Positions 14,047 to 21,420 of a stretch of DNA of 24,981 bases are shown here, piece after piece. Origin of the DNA: CAZWKX01 sp964614095 (lineage in GTDB: Bacteria > Actinomycetota > Acidimicrobiia > Spongiisociales > UBA11373); contig CAZTJO010000030.1 of the NCBI GenBank assembly GCA_964614095.1, positions 1 to 24,981 of the forward strand, read 5' to 3'. Under the pieces are notes generated by a model. The model was not told the DNA's origin, searched no databases, and worked only from the letters and a program-made list of their open reading frames with translations. The stretch's first letter is position 1; each line of letters begins with the position of its first letter. The translations under genes and the position numbers were made by a program.

Positions 14047-15485
14047 ACCGAGCTTTTCGCAGGCTCAGCATCGGTGTGCTCGCCGGAATCGCCGCTCTTG
14101 TTGTTGCGCTGACCTACCAGCAGGCCATAGCCGGACCCGGCTACGCCAGGGACCCCCGCAACGTTCGCGTGTTCGCCGATCTCACCGCCGAAGAGCGGGG
14201 AAACATCCTCACCGCCGACGGCATCGTCGTCGCCCGCTCCGAGCTCACCGGCGATGGAACCTACGTGAGGGTCTATCCGCAGGGCGAGTTCTATGCCCAC
14301 ACCGTGGGCTACGCCACCGGCAGCACGTCGAGTGGAATTGAGCAGACCCGCGCCGCCGATCTCCGCTCTCGCGACGACGGCACCCTCGGCGCGGTGCTGA
14401 CCGAACTGTTTGGTGCCGACCTGGGGCCGCAGTCGGTGCATCTCACCATCGACCACAACATCCAGCAGGCGGCCTATGCGGCCCTCGGCGACCAGAAAGG
14501 CGCCGTTGTTGCTCTCGACCCGACCTCCGGAGCGGTGCTCGCACTCGTTTCCAACCCCTCCTACGACCCCAACATCTTCACGGTTGGCTCCGACGCCGAG
14601 CGCGACGCTCTGCTCGATGATGAGAACGGGCCGCTGCTCAATCGTGCTCTCACCGAGACCTACGCCCCCGGCTCGTCCTTCAAGCTGATCGTCACCATGG
14701 CCGCCCTCGAAACCGACTTCGCCGACCCCGATACGCTCCTGCCCGACACCGACGAGCTCGCCCTCCCCAATTCACTGAGCACCATCACCAATGCAGAAGA
14801 GGGCTACTGCGGCAACGGTGCGACCGTGTCCCTGCAGCAAGCGCTCGTCATCTCGTGCAACACCGCCTTTGCCCAGCTCGGCATGGACCTCGGTGCCGAC
14901 GCCGTGGTCGACGCCGCCGAGGCTGCCGGTTTCAATCGAACCATCAGCTTCGAGCTGCCCACCATCGCCTCGGTCATCCCCGAGGCCTCCACATTCCTCA
15001 ACAGCGACGCCGCCTTGGCCCAGACCGCACTGGGCCAGCGCGACGTGCGCGCCACACCCATACAGATGGCGCTGGTCGCCGCCGCCGTCGCCAACGACGG
15101 CACCGCCATGCGCCCCTACCTGGTCGGCGCCATCACCGACGGCGGCCACACCGTCTCCCGCACCAATCCCCGGGCCTGGCTGCGGGTGATCTCCGAAGAT
15201 TCGGCCGCCGATTTGAGCGCCATGATGGAGCAGGCGGTGTTCTCGGGCACCGGCTGGAGAGCCGCCGTGCCCGGCCTGCGCGTCTTTGGCAAAACGGGCA
15301 CGGCCGAGGTGCCCGACGCCGCGCCCCACACCTGGTTTGTCGGCTTCGCCATCGACAGCAACGGCGACTCGATCGCCGTGGCGGTGCTGGTGGAATCGGG
15401 TGGATATCGCGGCGACGAGGGCACCGGCGGCTCCGTCGCCGCGCCGGTCGCCCAGGCCGTGTTCAGCGCCTGGGTGGATTCCTGA
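14043..15485 (+). CDS. pbpA: Class B penicillin-binding protein (PbpA), peptidoglycan transpeptidase
   Basis: A 480-residue monofunctional D,D-transpeptidase that cross-links the glycans made by RodA. Residues ~8-27 form a membrane anchor. ERGNILTADGIVVA opens the N-terminal domain. The transpeptidase motifs are SSFK (catalytic S211, K214), SCN (271-273) and KTG (417-419). SSFK in place of the usual STFK is a conservative change. The short N-terminal domain and total size fit the actinobacterial PbpA type (491 aa in Mtb). It is translationally coupled to rodA, as expected for a SEDS/bPBP pair, and is followed 30 bp later by pknB. Confidence 0.95.
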   Translation: MNRAFRRLSIGVLAGIAALVVALTYQQAIAGPGYARDPRNVRVFADLTAEERGNILTADGIVVARSELTGDGTYVRVYPQGEFYAHTVGYATGSTSSGIEQTRAADLRSRDDGTLGAVLTELFGADLGPQSVHLTIDHNIQQAAYAALGDQKGAVVALDPTSGAVLALVSNPSYDPNIFTVGSDAERDALLDDENGPLLNRALTETYAPGSSFKLIVTMAALETDFADPDTLLPDTDELALPNSLSTITNAEEGYCGNGATVSLQQALVISCNTAFAQLGMDLGADAVVDAAEAAGFNRTISFELPTIASVIPEASTFLNSDAALAQTALGQRDVRATPIQMALVAAAVANDGTAMRPYLVGAITDGGHTVSRTNPRAWLRVISEDSAADLSAMMEQAVFSGTGWRAAVPGLRVFGKTGTAEVPDAAPHTWFVGFAIDSNGDSIAVAVLVESGGYRGDEGTGGSVAAPVAQAVFSAWVDS

Positions 15486-15500
15486 TACCCACTACTCCGG

Positions 15501-15506
15501 TACCAT
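15501..15506 (+). promoter_or_regulatory. Possible internal promoter (-10 box) before pknB
   Basis: TACCAT (TAnnnT) ends 9 nt before the pknB GTG at 15516, placing transcription start about 2-3 nt before the codon. The 30-bp gap after pbpA is the only non-overlapping junction in the operon apart from fhaA/fhaB, which supports a second promoter here. Only a weak GGAA could act as a ribosome-binding site. Confidence 0.35.
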
Positions 15507-15515
15507 CTTGGAACC

Positions 15516-17891
15516 GTGGAATCGCGACGTGTTCTCTCGGATCGTTATGCCATCACCAGCCATCTGGCGCGTGGGGGAATGGCTGATGTTTTTGTCGCCC
15601 ACGACCAGCTGCTCAACCGCCAGGTGGCGGTCAAGGTCCTCCACGGCCAGTACGCCACCAGCGAGGCGTTTGTCGAGCGATTCCGCCGTGAGGCCCAAGC
15701 CGCGGCCAATCTCAGCCACCCCAACATCGTCAACATCTACGACTGGGGCACCGACCGCGGCATTTACTACATGGTCATGGAACTCATCGAGGGCCAGGAC
15801 CTCCGCTCGGTGCTCCGGGCCGAAGGCGCCCTCATGCCACAGCGGGTGGCCGAGATTGCCGTCGACGTCGCCGCCGCCTTGTCTGCAGCCCACGACGGTG
15901 GACTCGTACACCGCGACATCAAACCGGCCAACGTGCTGGTCACCGCAGACGGCACCATCAAAGTCACCGATTTTGGCATTGCTCGGGCCTGGGATGACTC
16001 CGAACAGCTGACCCGCACCGGCGCGGTCATCGGCACCGCCACCTACTTCAGCCCGGAGCAGGCACAGGGCATGCACGCCGACGCCCGCTCGGACCTGTAC
16101 GCCCTCGGTGTGGTCATGTACGAGATGCTCACCGGAGTGCCCCCGTTCAGTGGGGAAACGCCGGTAGCCGTCGCTTACCAGCACGTCCAGAACGAGGCGG
16201 CGCCCCCATCCAGCCTGAACCCGAACATCCCGGAGCACCTCGACGCCATTGTCATGAAGTGCCTGGCCAAACAGCCCGAGTACCGCTATCAGACCGCTAA
16301 CGAACTCTCCGCCGATCTGCAGCGCTTCCTCGCCGGCAACATACCCCTGGCTCCCCCTCCCGGGGATACCCCTACCCGCCTGATCACCTCTCCCGGTGGC
16401 GGCGGTCCTCCGGCGCAGACTCCAATCGGACCCCACCAGAGTCCCTACGGAACCCCCGGGCTTCCGGATCGCAGCACTCTCGTCATCGGAATCCTCGCCG
16501 CCGTCGCCCTGCTCGGCCTCGGCTTGATCTTGCTGATCAATGTGCTCAGGCCTTCCGGCCCGCCTGCCGAGGTGACCATCCCCAACCTCTACCTGTGGGA
16601 GCGCGCCGACGCCATCGCCGCCCTGGAAGACCTGGGGCTCGTGGTCACCGAAAGACAGGTGCCCGATCCCGAAGTGCCCGTCGGCCAGGTCATCCGCACC
16701 GATCCCGGCGCCGGCGATACCGCATTTGCCGGCGACGAGGTGATCCTCTACGTCTCCACCGGCCCCGGCGAGGTTGAAGTCCCCAACGTCGTCGGCCTCA
16801 GTGAGGAGGACGCCCGTGCCCTCATCGAGTACGAGGGCCTGGTGGTCGGCACGTTGGAACAGGAGCAGGACGAGGACGCAGAGGTGGGCGAGGTGCTCTC
16901 TCAGGATCCGGCCGCCGGTGAGATCGTGGAGGGCGGATCGGCGGTGAACCTCGTCGTTGCCGCCGACCCCGACGCCATAGAGATTCCCGACGTGGCCAAT
17001 CGTTCCGAGGCCGACGCCCTGCGTATTCTCGAGCAGGCGGGTTTCACCAACATCGACGTCGACACCGAGCCCTCCGCCGAGATCAGTGAAGGCAGGGTCA
17101 TCGAGACCGATCCGCCGGCGGGAACACTGCACCCTCCAGACGATCGGCTCGTCGTCATCGTCTCCGAGGGAGCGGTGCCGACCGTGGTGCCGAGCGTGAT
17201 TGGGTACGACCCGGACGACGCCGAGCTGCTGCTCGAAGACCTCGGCTTCGAGATCACCTACGGCGATGTTGCCGAACTCGAATTTGGCGACCCCAACGAC
17301 GGCAAGATCGCCGAGCAGGACCCAACTGGCGGCCAAACGGTGTCCTACGGCTCCACCGTCACCCTGCGTGTCGGCTCTTCGTCGGACACCATCCCGGTGC
17401 CCGACGTCATCGGCATGACCGCAGCCCAGGCCCAGAGCGAGATTGAGGCCGACGGGCTCACCTACAACAAGGGCTCCGAGATACTCGTCGACCCCAGTAC
17501 CCAACCTGAACTGATCGGCCGGGTCGCCGCGGTCAACCCGAGCGTCGGCACCGAGCAGGACCCGGGCACCATCGTCACCGTGCGTATCGGCGTCGCCGGC
17601 GCCAAGGTTCCCACCGTCGCAGGCACCGACCCTGTCACCCCTCCGGTCTGCATGCTTCCAGACGACGCCGAAGTCGCCATACAAGCCGCCGGCCTCCGCT
17701 ACCTCGAAGACGACCCGGTCGAGGTCCCCGCCGGGAGCTCCTGCGAGGGAAGAATCGTTGAACAAAGCCCCGCGCCTTTTTCCATCACCGGCACTCTCGT
17801 CGCGCTCAACTTCTACGTGCACGTGCACATCGGCCAAGTCACGGTGCCGACAACGATCACGAGCGCAACAACGACCACGAGCGGGTCCTAA
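15516..17891 (+). CDS. pknB: Ser/Thr protein kinase PknB with six PASTA repeats
   Basis: A 791-residue receptor kinase. The kinase domain (~9-272) has the glycine loop GGMADV, catalytic lysine K40, HRDIKPAN (D134), DFG (152-154) and an activation loop with T166 and T168 followed by GTATYFSPEQA. A Pro-rich juxtamembrane stretch leads to one membrane segment (~320-344). Outside are six PASTA units (~348-775), opening with IPNLYL, VPNVVG, IPDVAN, VPSVIG, VPDVIG and VPTVAG. The sixth is longer and carries two cysteines (in VCMLPDD and SCEGR) that could form a disulphide. A Thr-rich tail ends the protein. PASTA domains sense muropeptides or lipid II. M. tuberculosis PknB has four repeats and 626 aa. 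No PknA-like second kinase lies beside it. GTG start at 15516. Confidence 0.95.
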   Translation: MESRRVLSDRYAITSHLARGGMADVFVAHDQLLNRQVAVKVLHGQYATSEAFVERFRREAQAAANLSHPNIVNIYDWGTDRGIYYMVMELIEGQDLRSVLRAEGALMPQRVAEIAVDVAAALSAAHDGGLVHRDIKPANVLVTADGTIKVTDFGIARAWDDSEQLTRTGAVIGTATYFSPEQAQGMHADARSDLYALGVVMYEMLTGVPPFSGETPVAVAYQHVQNEAAPPSSLNPNIPEHLDAIVMKCLAKQPEYRYQTANELSADLQRFLAGNIPLAPPPGDTPTRLITSPGGGGPPAQTPIGPHQSPYGTPGLPDRSTLVIGILAAVALLGLGLILLINVLRPSGPPAEVTIPNLYLWERADAIAALEDLGLVVTERQVPDPEVPVGQVIRTDPGAGDTAFAGDEVILYVSTGPGEVEVPNVVGLSEEDARALIEYEGLVVGTLEQEQDEDAEVGEVLSQDPAAGEIVEGGSAVNLVVAADPDAIEIPDVANRSEADALRILEQAGFTNIDVDTEPSAEISEGRVIETDPPAGTLHPPDDRLVVIVSEGAVPTVVPSVIGYDPDDAELLLEDLGFEITYGDVAELEFGDPNDGKIAEQDPTGGQTVSYGSTVTLRVGSSSDTIPVPDVIGMTAAQAQSEIEADGLTYNKGSEILVDPSTQPELIGRVAAVNPSVGTEQDPGTIVTVRIGVAGAKVPTVAGTDPVTPPVCMLPDDAEVAIQAAGLRYLEDDPVEVPAGSSCEGRIVEQSPAPFSITGTLVALNFYVHVHIGQVTVPTTITSATTTTSGS

Positions 17892-17984
17892 AGCGACAAT
17901 GCGTGGCCGGTCGCGGCGCAGGTCCGCGGCCATCTTCAATCCCGATCCCTACGCCATTTCACGGCCCGTACCGTCGCTAGCATC

Positions 17985-18021
17985 CCGGTCCGGCTCGCCA
18001 GCCCGCCGGAGTGGGGACCGG
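17985..18021. terminator. Possible bidirectional hairpin between pknB and trpG/pabA
   Basis: CCGGTCC (17985-17991) and GGACCGG (18015-18021) can pair across a 23-nt GC-rich loop in the 140-bp gap between these convergent genes. There is no T-tract. Nothing else is recognisable in this gap. Confidence 0.3.
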
Positions 18022-18031
18022 CGGCAGCCCT

Positions 18032-18598
18032 CTAGGTGCCCTCGAGGAAGTTGCGCAGCAGCGACTTGCCCACCTCGGTCATCACACTCTCCGGGTGGAA
18101 TTGCACCCCCGATATGGGCAACGACCGATGCTGTACCCCCTGCACCACTCCATCTTCGCTGGTCGCCGTCACCTCGAGTTCTTCGGGCAACTCCACCGCG
18201 GCCAGGGAGTGGTAGCGGGTGGCCACAAACGGGCTCTCGACCCCACGGAAGATGCCCCGGCCGTCGTGGCTGATCTGCGAGGTCTTGCCGTGTTTGGGCG
18301 CCGGGGCCAGGTCCACCTTGCCGCCGAAGGCAACAGCTATCGCCTGGTGCCCCAGACACACCCCAAGAATCGGGATCTGTGTGCCGAGCGTCTTCACATA
18401 CTCGACGGAATAGCCGGCGTCCTCGGGACGGCCCGGACCGGGCGAGATCACCAGGCGCTCCGGCCGGTACTCGTCGAAAGCACGATCGGGAGCCAGCGTG
18501 TCGTTTCGAACCACATCGAGCTCCGCCCCCAACTCACCCAGGTACTGGACCAGATTGAAGGTGAAGGAGTCGTAGTTGTCGATGACCAGAACCTTCAT
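18032..18598 (-). CDS. Glutamine amidotransferase component II of aminodeoxychorismate/anthranilate synthase
   Basis: A 188-residue class I (triad) glutamine amidotransferase that releases ammonia from glutamine for a chorismate-using partner in folate or tryptophan synthesis. MKVLVIDNYDSFTFNLVQYL is the family N-terminus. The nucleophile is C81 in GVCLGHQ and the triad is completed by H168 and E170 in FHPES. SPGPGRPEDAG is also typical. No chorismate-binding partner (TrpE or PabB) is in the window, so TrpG versus PabA cannot be decided. In actinobacteria the gene beside pknB is usually treated as PabA, sometimes called trpG, and may be shared. The ATG at 18598 overlaps the stop of the upstream small gene. 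Confidence 0.92.
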   Translation of the reverse strand: MKVLVIDNYDSFTFNLVQYLGELGAELDVVRNDTLAPDRAFDEYRPERLVISPGPGRPEDAGYSVEYVKTLGTQIPILGVCLGHQAIAVAFGGKVDLAPAPKHGKTSQISHDGRGIFRGVESPFVATRYHSLAAVELPEELEVTATSEDGVVQGVQHRSLPISGVQFHPESVMTEVGKSLLRNFLEGT

Positions 18599-18747
18599 CC
18601 GATGGACCCTCCGCTGTCGAGCAGCACGGAACCGAGCCATTCATATAGCAGCCCTAGAAGGGCCAGGAGCAAAACGGCGCCGAGCACCAGCACCAACACC
18701 CGTACCCAAGGCGGGCCGGGAAGCCCTCCGTACCAACGTCGTATCAC
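18595..18747 (-). CDS. 50-aa single-pass membrane peptide
   Basis: A very short gene placed exactly between the sortase and the amidotransferase, with a GTGA overlap upstream (GTG at 18747) and an ATGA overlap downstream. The peptide is MIRRWYGGLPGPP, then a membrane segment at about 14-36 (VRVLVLVLGAVLLLALLGL), then an acidic/Ser-Gly tail. I recall small membrane proteins at this place between class E sortase and pabA genes in other actinobacteria; no function is known to me. Both overlaps support real translation. Confidence 0.7.
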   Translation of the reverse strand: MIRRWYGGLPGPPWVRVLVLVLGAVLLLALLGLLYEWLGSVLLDSGGSIG

Positions 18748-19535
18748 AGCCCGGCGAGGATAGCCGCGGCATTGGGGCCGGCCACGAGCCGCGCCACCAC
18801 AACAAGACGTTTGCTGGCGGAGAACCGGGGACTGCACGTGGTCAGCGTCAGCCAGGCCCCGTCCCACTGGCCGGTCACCCAGGTCTCCGCCGGCTCCACG
18901 ACCAACGAGTCGACCACCTCGTAGATGTGGGTTCCCGATGCCGTCTCCACCAGAATCTGATCCCCGGTTTCCAGCAGGTCCAGGTTGTAGAACGGCGCCC
19001 CGTAAGTGGTGCGGTGCCCGCTGAGCACCGCGTTGCCCGGCTGTCCCGGAGCGGCCGTCCCCGGCATGTGGCCCACGGCCCGCCGGAGATCGGACCGTTC
19101 CACCCCTTCAACGATCGACCAGTCGACCCCCGCCCTCGGGATCACTAAACGCCCTATGGCGTCTCCGAGCAGTGGCGCCGGCTCCACCACAATGACCGAC
19201 TCCGCGCCGTTGCCATCTCCAGCCTCTCCGTTGCCGTCGACCCCGGTCTCCGTCGGCCCGGTCCCGTCCGCCGGCACCTGAAACGGAGCATCGGGCCGAT
19301 CGCCGGTGTTTTTGTACGGCACCGCCTCTAGCTCGATGGCGGCTGCCCTCTCGCGGAATTGCTCCTGGAGCGCGCCCTGGGCGCGCCGGGCGAAATAGCT
19401 GGTGACCCAAAGCTCATAGAGGACAAACCCAATGAGGATCAGACCAACGGCAATCATGGTGTTGGCAACGGCGCGCACCGCCGAGAAGCGCCGCTGGGGC
19501 TGCTTCCGTGCTTCTGTCTGCTCTTCAGCCGTCAT
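18744..19535 (-). CDS. Class E sortase
   Basis: A 263-residue membrane-bound transpeptidase that anchors proteins to the cell wall; class E enzymes usually use LAxTG signals. A basic cytoplasmic tail is followed by one membrane segment (~24-46), a variable Gly/Asp-rich linker (~90-112), then the sortase barrel. Catalytic residues are H174 in LSGHRTTYG, C234 in TLTTCSP and R243 in KRLVVV. The ATG at 19535 has a strong AGGAGG 7 nt upstream. It is divergent from crgA across 49 bp and begins a three-gene overlapping unit. No LAxTG substrate gene was seen in the window. Confidence 0.93.
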   Translation of the reverse strand: MTAEEQTEARKQPQRRFSAVRAVANTMIAVGLILIGFVLYELWVTSYFARRAQGALQEQFRERAAAIELEAVPYKNTGDRPDAPFQVPADGTGPTETGVDGNGEAGDGNGAESVIVVEPAPLLGDAIGRLVIPRAGVDWSIVEGVERSDLRRAVGHMPGTAAPGQPGNAVLSGHRTTYGAPFYNLDLLETGDQILVETASGTHIYEVVDSLVVEPAETWVTGQWDGAWLTLTTCSPRFSASKRLVVVARLVAGPNAAAILAGL

Positions 19536-19572
19536 CAGGCGCCTCCTCGCACGGCCTCATCAATGGTGGCGC

Positions 19573-19578
19573 TAGCCT
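19573..19578 (+). promoter_or_regulatory. -10 box of crgA, predicting a leaderless mRNA
   Basis: TAGCCT (TAnnnT) ends 6 nt before the crgA ATG, so transcription should start at the codon itself. There is no Shine-Dalgarno in these 6 nt. Confidence 0.5.
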
Positions 19579-19584
19579 GGCCCC

Positions 19585-19827
19585 ATGCCGGTATCCAAAC
19601 GACGCAAGCCCAAGAAGGCCCGTCCCACACCGCCACCGCCGCGGCAGGACAAAAAGCCCTCACCACTCTGGTATGTGGTGATCATGTTTGGCCTGATGGG
19701 CAGCGGCCTTGTTGCCGTCATTTTGAGCTACCTGGGCCTCTTCCCCGGAAGTGTCGACCAGTATTACCGCTTCGCCGGTCTGGGTGGCATCGCTTTGGGT
19801 TTCCTCATGACGATGGGCTACCGCTGA
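19585..19827 (+). CDS. crgA: Cell division protein CrgA
   Basis: An 80-residue protein of the CrgA family, which in actinobacteria helps recruit PBPs and FtsI-type enzymes to the septum and controls Z-ring timing. The basic N-terminus (MPVSKRRKPKKA) is followed by a Pro-rich part, the SPLWY motif (typical SPxWY/F) opening TM1 (~27-49), and TM2 (~62-78). Length is normal (about 80-95 aa). The gene stands next to the kinase/PBP block as in mycobacteria. It is monocistronic and convergent with the thiolase. Confidence 0.93.
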   Translation: MPVSKRRKPKKARPTPPPPRQDKKPSPLWYVVIMFGLMGSGLVAVILSYLGLFPGSVDQYYRFAGLGGIALGFLMTMGYR

Positions 19828-19841
19828 ATCACACGCGTGTG

Positions 19842-19874
19842 GTTTTCCCCAGCGTTGTCAACATTGAGGAAAAC
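19842..19874. other. Inverted repeat with a DnaA-box-like core between crgA and the thiolase gene
   Basis: GTTTTCC (19842-19848) and GGAAAAC (19868-19874) flank TTGTCAACA (19855-19863), one base from the DnaA box TTGTCCACA. A palindrome CACACGCGTGTG lies just upstream (about 19830-19841). This may simply be a terminator for the two convergent genes. Confidence 0.3.
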
Positions 19875-19888
19875 TCGCGGGTTGGTGA

Positions 19889-21028
19889 TCACACGAGCTC
19901 GAGAACGGTGGCGTTTGCCGTTCCTCCACCCTCACACATCGCTTGCAGCCCATAACGTGTCTTGGAGCGAACCATCTCGTGCACCAGCCGGGTCAAAAGG
20001 ATGGCGCCGCTGGCCCCAAGCGGGTGCCCCACTGCAATTGCCCCACCGTTGACGTTCACCCGGGCCCAGTCGGCGCCGGTCTCGATGAGCCACGCCTCCA
20101 CCACCGAGGCAAAAGCCTCATTGACCTCGAACACTCCTATGTCCCCGAACTCCAGACCCGCCGCCTCGACTACCTTCGCCGTAGCCGGAATCGCGCCGGT
20201 GAGCATTATCACCGGGTCCACACCGACGACACTGAACCCGGCAAAACTGGCCCGCGCCGTCCACCCCGCCGCCTTTGCCACATCCTCTCCGGCGATCAGC
20301 ACCGCGGCGGCTCCGTCGGAAATCTGCGACGAGTTCCCCGCCGTCACCACACCCTCGGGAAAGAATGCCGGCTTCAAGGCCGCCAGCGCCTCTGCGCTGA
20401 TGCCGCGTCGAATGCCTTCGTCGGCGCCGAGCACCTCCCCACCCTTCACCTCAACCGACACAATCTGATCACGGAAGCGGCCCTCGTCGGTGGCCGCGGC
20501 CGCCCGGCGATGTGATTCCAGGGAGAGGGCGTCGAGGCGCTCTCTCGTCATCTCCCACTTCGATGCCACCATCTCGGCAGAGATCCCCTGGGGCACCAGC
20601 GCTCTCTCGTAGCGGCCTATCGCCTTGGGTCCTATGGGGAAACCGGGCCCTTGCTCAACAGTCACCCCCACGGGCACCCGGCTCATCGATTCCACCCCTC
20701 CGGCGACAACCACGTCGTAGACGCCGGCCATCACCCCCTGAGCGGCAAAATGCACCGCCTGCTGGCTCGACCCGCACTGGCGATCGATGGTGACGCCGGG
20801 CACTTCCTCGGGGAAACCGGCGGCAAGCACGGCCCACCGTGCCAGATTGGCCGTCTGCTCGCCCGTCTGGGACACACACCCCCAGATCACATCGTCAATG
20901 CAGGCCGGATCGATCTCGTTCCGCTCCACGAGCGCTTCCAGGACCAACGAGGAAAGATCGACCGGGTGCCAATCCTTGAGGCCGCCGTTGCGCTTGCCCA
21001 AGGGCGTACGCACGGCATCGACGATCAC
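19889..21028 (-). CDS. Acetyl-CoA acetyltransferase / acyl-CoA thiolase
   Basis: A thiolase of 379 residues from the GTG at 21028, or 383 from an ATC at 21040. The nucleophilic cysteine is C85 in DRQCGSSQQAVHFAA. NEAFA, GGAIAVGHPLGASGA (active-site His) and CEGGGTANAT (second Cys) complete the active site. The enzyme condenses or cleaves acyl-CoA in fatty acid or ketone body metabolism. CEGGGxANA is common in actinobacterial FadA-type thiolases, so biosynthetic versus degradative use is open. The frame reads IRNAVIVDAVRTPLG, where relatives begin MRxAVIVDAVRTP. AGGAGG lies 4 nt before that ATC but 16 nt before the GTG. The gene begins 21-33 nt behind tRNA-Ala and is probably co-transcribed with it. 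Confidence 0.93.
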   Translation of the reverse strand: MIVDAVRTPLGKRNGGLKDWHPVDLSSLVLEALVERNEIDPACIDDVIWGCVSQTGEQTANLARWAVLAAGFPEEVPGVTIDRQCGSSQQAVHFAAQGVMAGVYDVVVAGGVESMSRVPVGVTVEQGPGFPIGPKAIGRYERALVPQGISAEMVASKWEMTRERLDALSLESHRRAAAATDEGRFRDQIVSVEVKGGEVLGADEGIRRGISAEALAALKPAFFPEGVVTAGNSSQISDGAAAVLIAGEDVAKAAGWTARASFAGFSVVGVDPVIMLTGAIPATAKVVEAAGLEFGDIGVFEVNEAFASVVEAWLIETGADWARVNVNGGAIAVGHPLGASGAILLTRLVHEMVRSKTRYGLQAMCEGGGTANATVLELV

Positions 21029-21042
21029 CGCATTGCGGATGG

Positions 21043-21050
21043 CCCCTCCT
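21043..21050 (-). promoter_or_regulatory. Shine-Dalgarno of the thiolase gene pointing to an ATC start
   Basis: AGGAGGGG on the minus strand is the strongest ribosome-binding site in this area. Its distance suits an ATC codon (21040-21038) at the place where homologues have Met, and not the GTG at 21028. Confidence 0.45.
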
Positions 21051-21061
21051 GGAACCGGCGG

Positions 21062-21135
21062 TGGAGATGAGGGGATTTGAACCCCTGACCCCCTGGTTGC
21101 AAACCAGGTGCTCTGCCAGGCTGAGCTACATCCCC
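21062..21135 (-). tRNA. tRNA-Ala (anticodon TGC)
   Basis: A 74-nt tRNA read from 21135. The acceptor GGGGATG pairs with CATCTCC and includes the G3-U70 wobble pair that identifies tRNA-Ala. The anticodon stem is CTGGT/ACCAG with loop TTGCAAA-type sequence and anticodon TGC. The T-loop is TTCAAAT, A73, followed by CCG rather than CCA. It lies outside any rRNA operon, divergent from tRNA-Ile. Confidence 0.95.
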
Positions 21136-21144
21136 GCCCGGGCC

Positions 21145-21150
21145 ATGTTA
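21145..21150 (-). promoter_or_regulatory. -10 box of tRNA-Ala (and thiolase)
   Basis: TAACAT on the minus strand ends 9 nt upstream of the mature tRNA and matches TAnnnT. Confidence 0.45.
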
Positions 21151-21208
21151 CGGGATCGGCTCTCCCACTCCGGCCGAGACCTCGCTGCATCCGGATTCCG
21201 CGGTTTGA

Positions 21209-21214
21209 TACACT
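21209..21214 (+). promoter_or_regulatory. -10 box of tRNA-Ile
   Basis: TACACT (within GATACACT) ends 13 nt before the tRNA 5' end. It shares the 92-bp gap with the divergent tRNA-Ala promoter. Confidence 0.45.
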
Positions 21215-21227
21215 CGCGGCTCCCGGA

Positions 21228-21301
21228 GGGCCTGTAGCTCAGGTGGTCAGAGCGCATCCCTGATAAGGATGAGGTCGCTGGTTCGAGTCCAGCCAGGCCC
21301 A
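21228..21301 (+). tRNA. tRNA-Ile (anticodon GAT)
   Basis: A 74-nt tRNA. The acceptor GGGCCTG pairs with CAGGCCC. The anticodon stem is CATCC/GGATG with loop CTGATAA, anticodon GAT. The T-loop is TTCGAGT, A73, and CCA is not encoded. It stands alone, followed by a terminator that begins inside its acceptor stem. Confidence 0.96.
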
Positions 21302-21337
21302 CTACGAGCCGTGCCGGTGGGCACGGCTCGTAGTGGG
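21298..21337 (+). terminator. Long hairpin terminator overlapping the 3' end of tRNA-Ile
   Basis: An 18-nt arm at 21298-21315 pairs perfectly with 21320-21337 around a 4-nt loop (GGTG). The first 4 nt of the stem belong to the mature tRNA (CCC of the acceptor plus A73). No T-tract follows. The next 83 bases, to the lipoprotein stop, hold nothing I recognise. Confidence 0.75.
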
Positions 21338-21420
21338 TCGAAAGCAGGATCCAGAATGCACGAGCCAGACCGGAGGACTCTGACCGAACCAGGGTCAAAC
21401 GGCCTCCGCTTCAGCCTCCA

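Noticed and set aside
15492..17939. 815-codon open frame on the minus strand opposite pknB
   Set aside because: It is the antisense shadow of a GC-rich gene. Its translation has no recognisable domain, while the plus strand encodes a full kinase with PASTA repeats.
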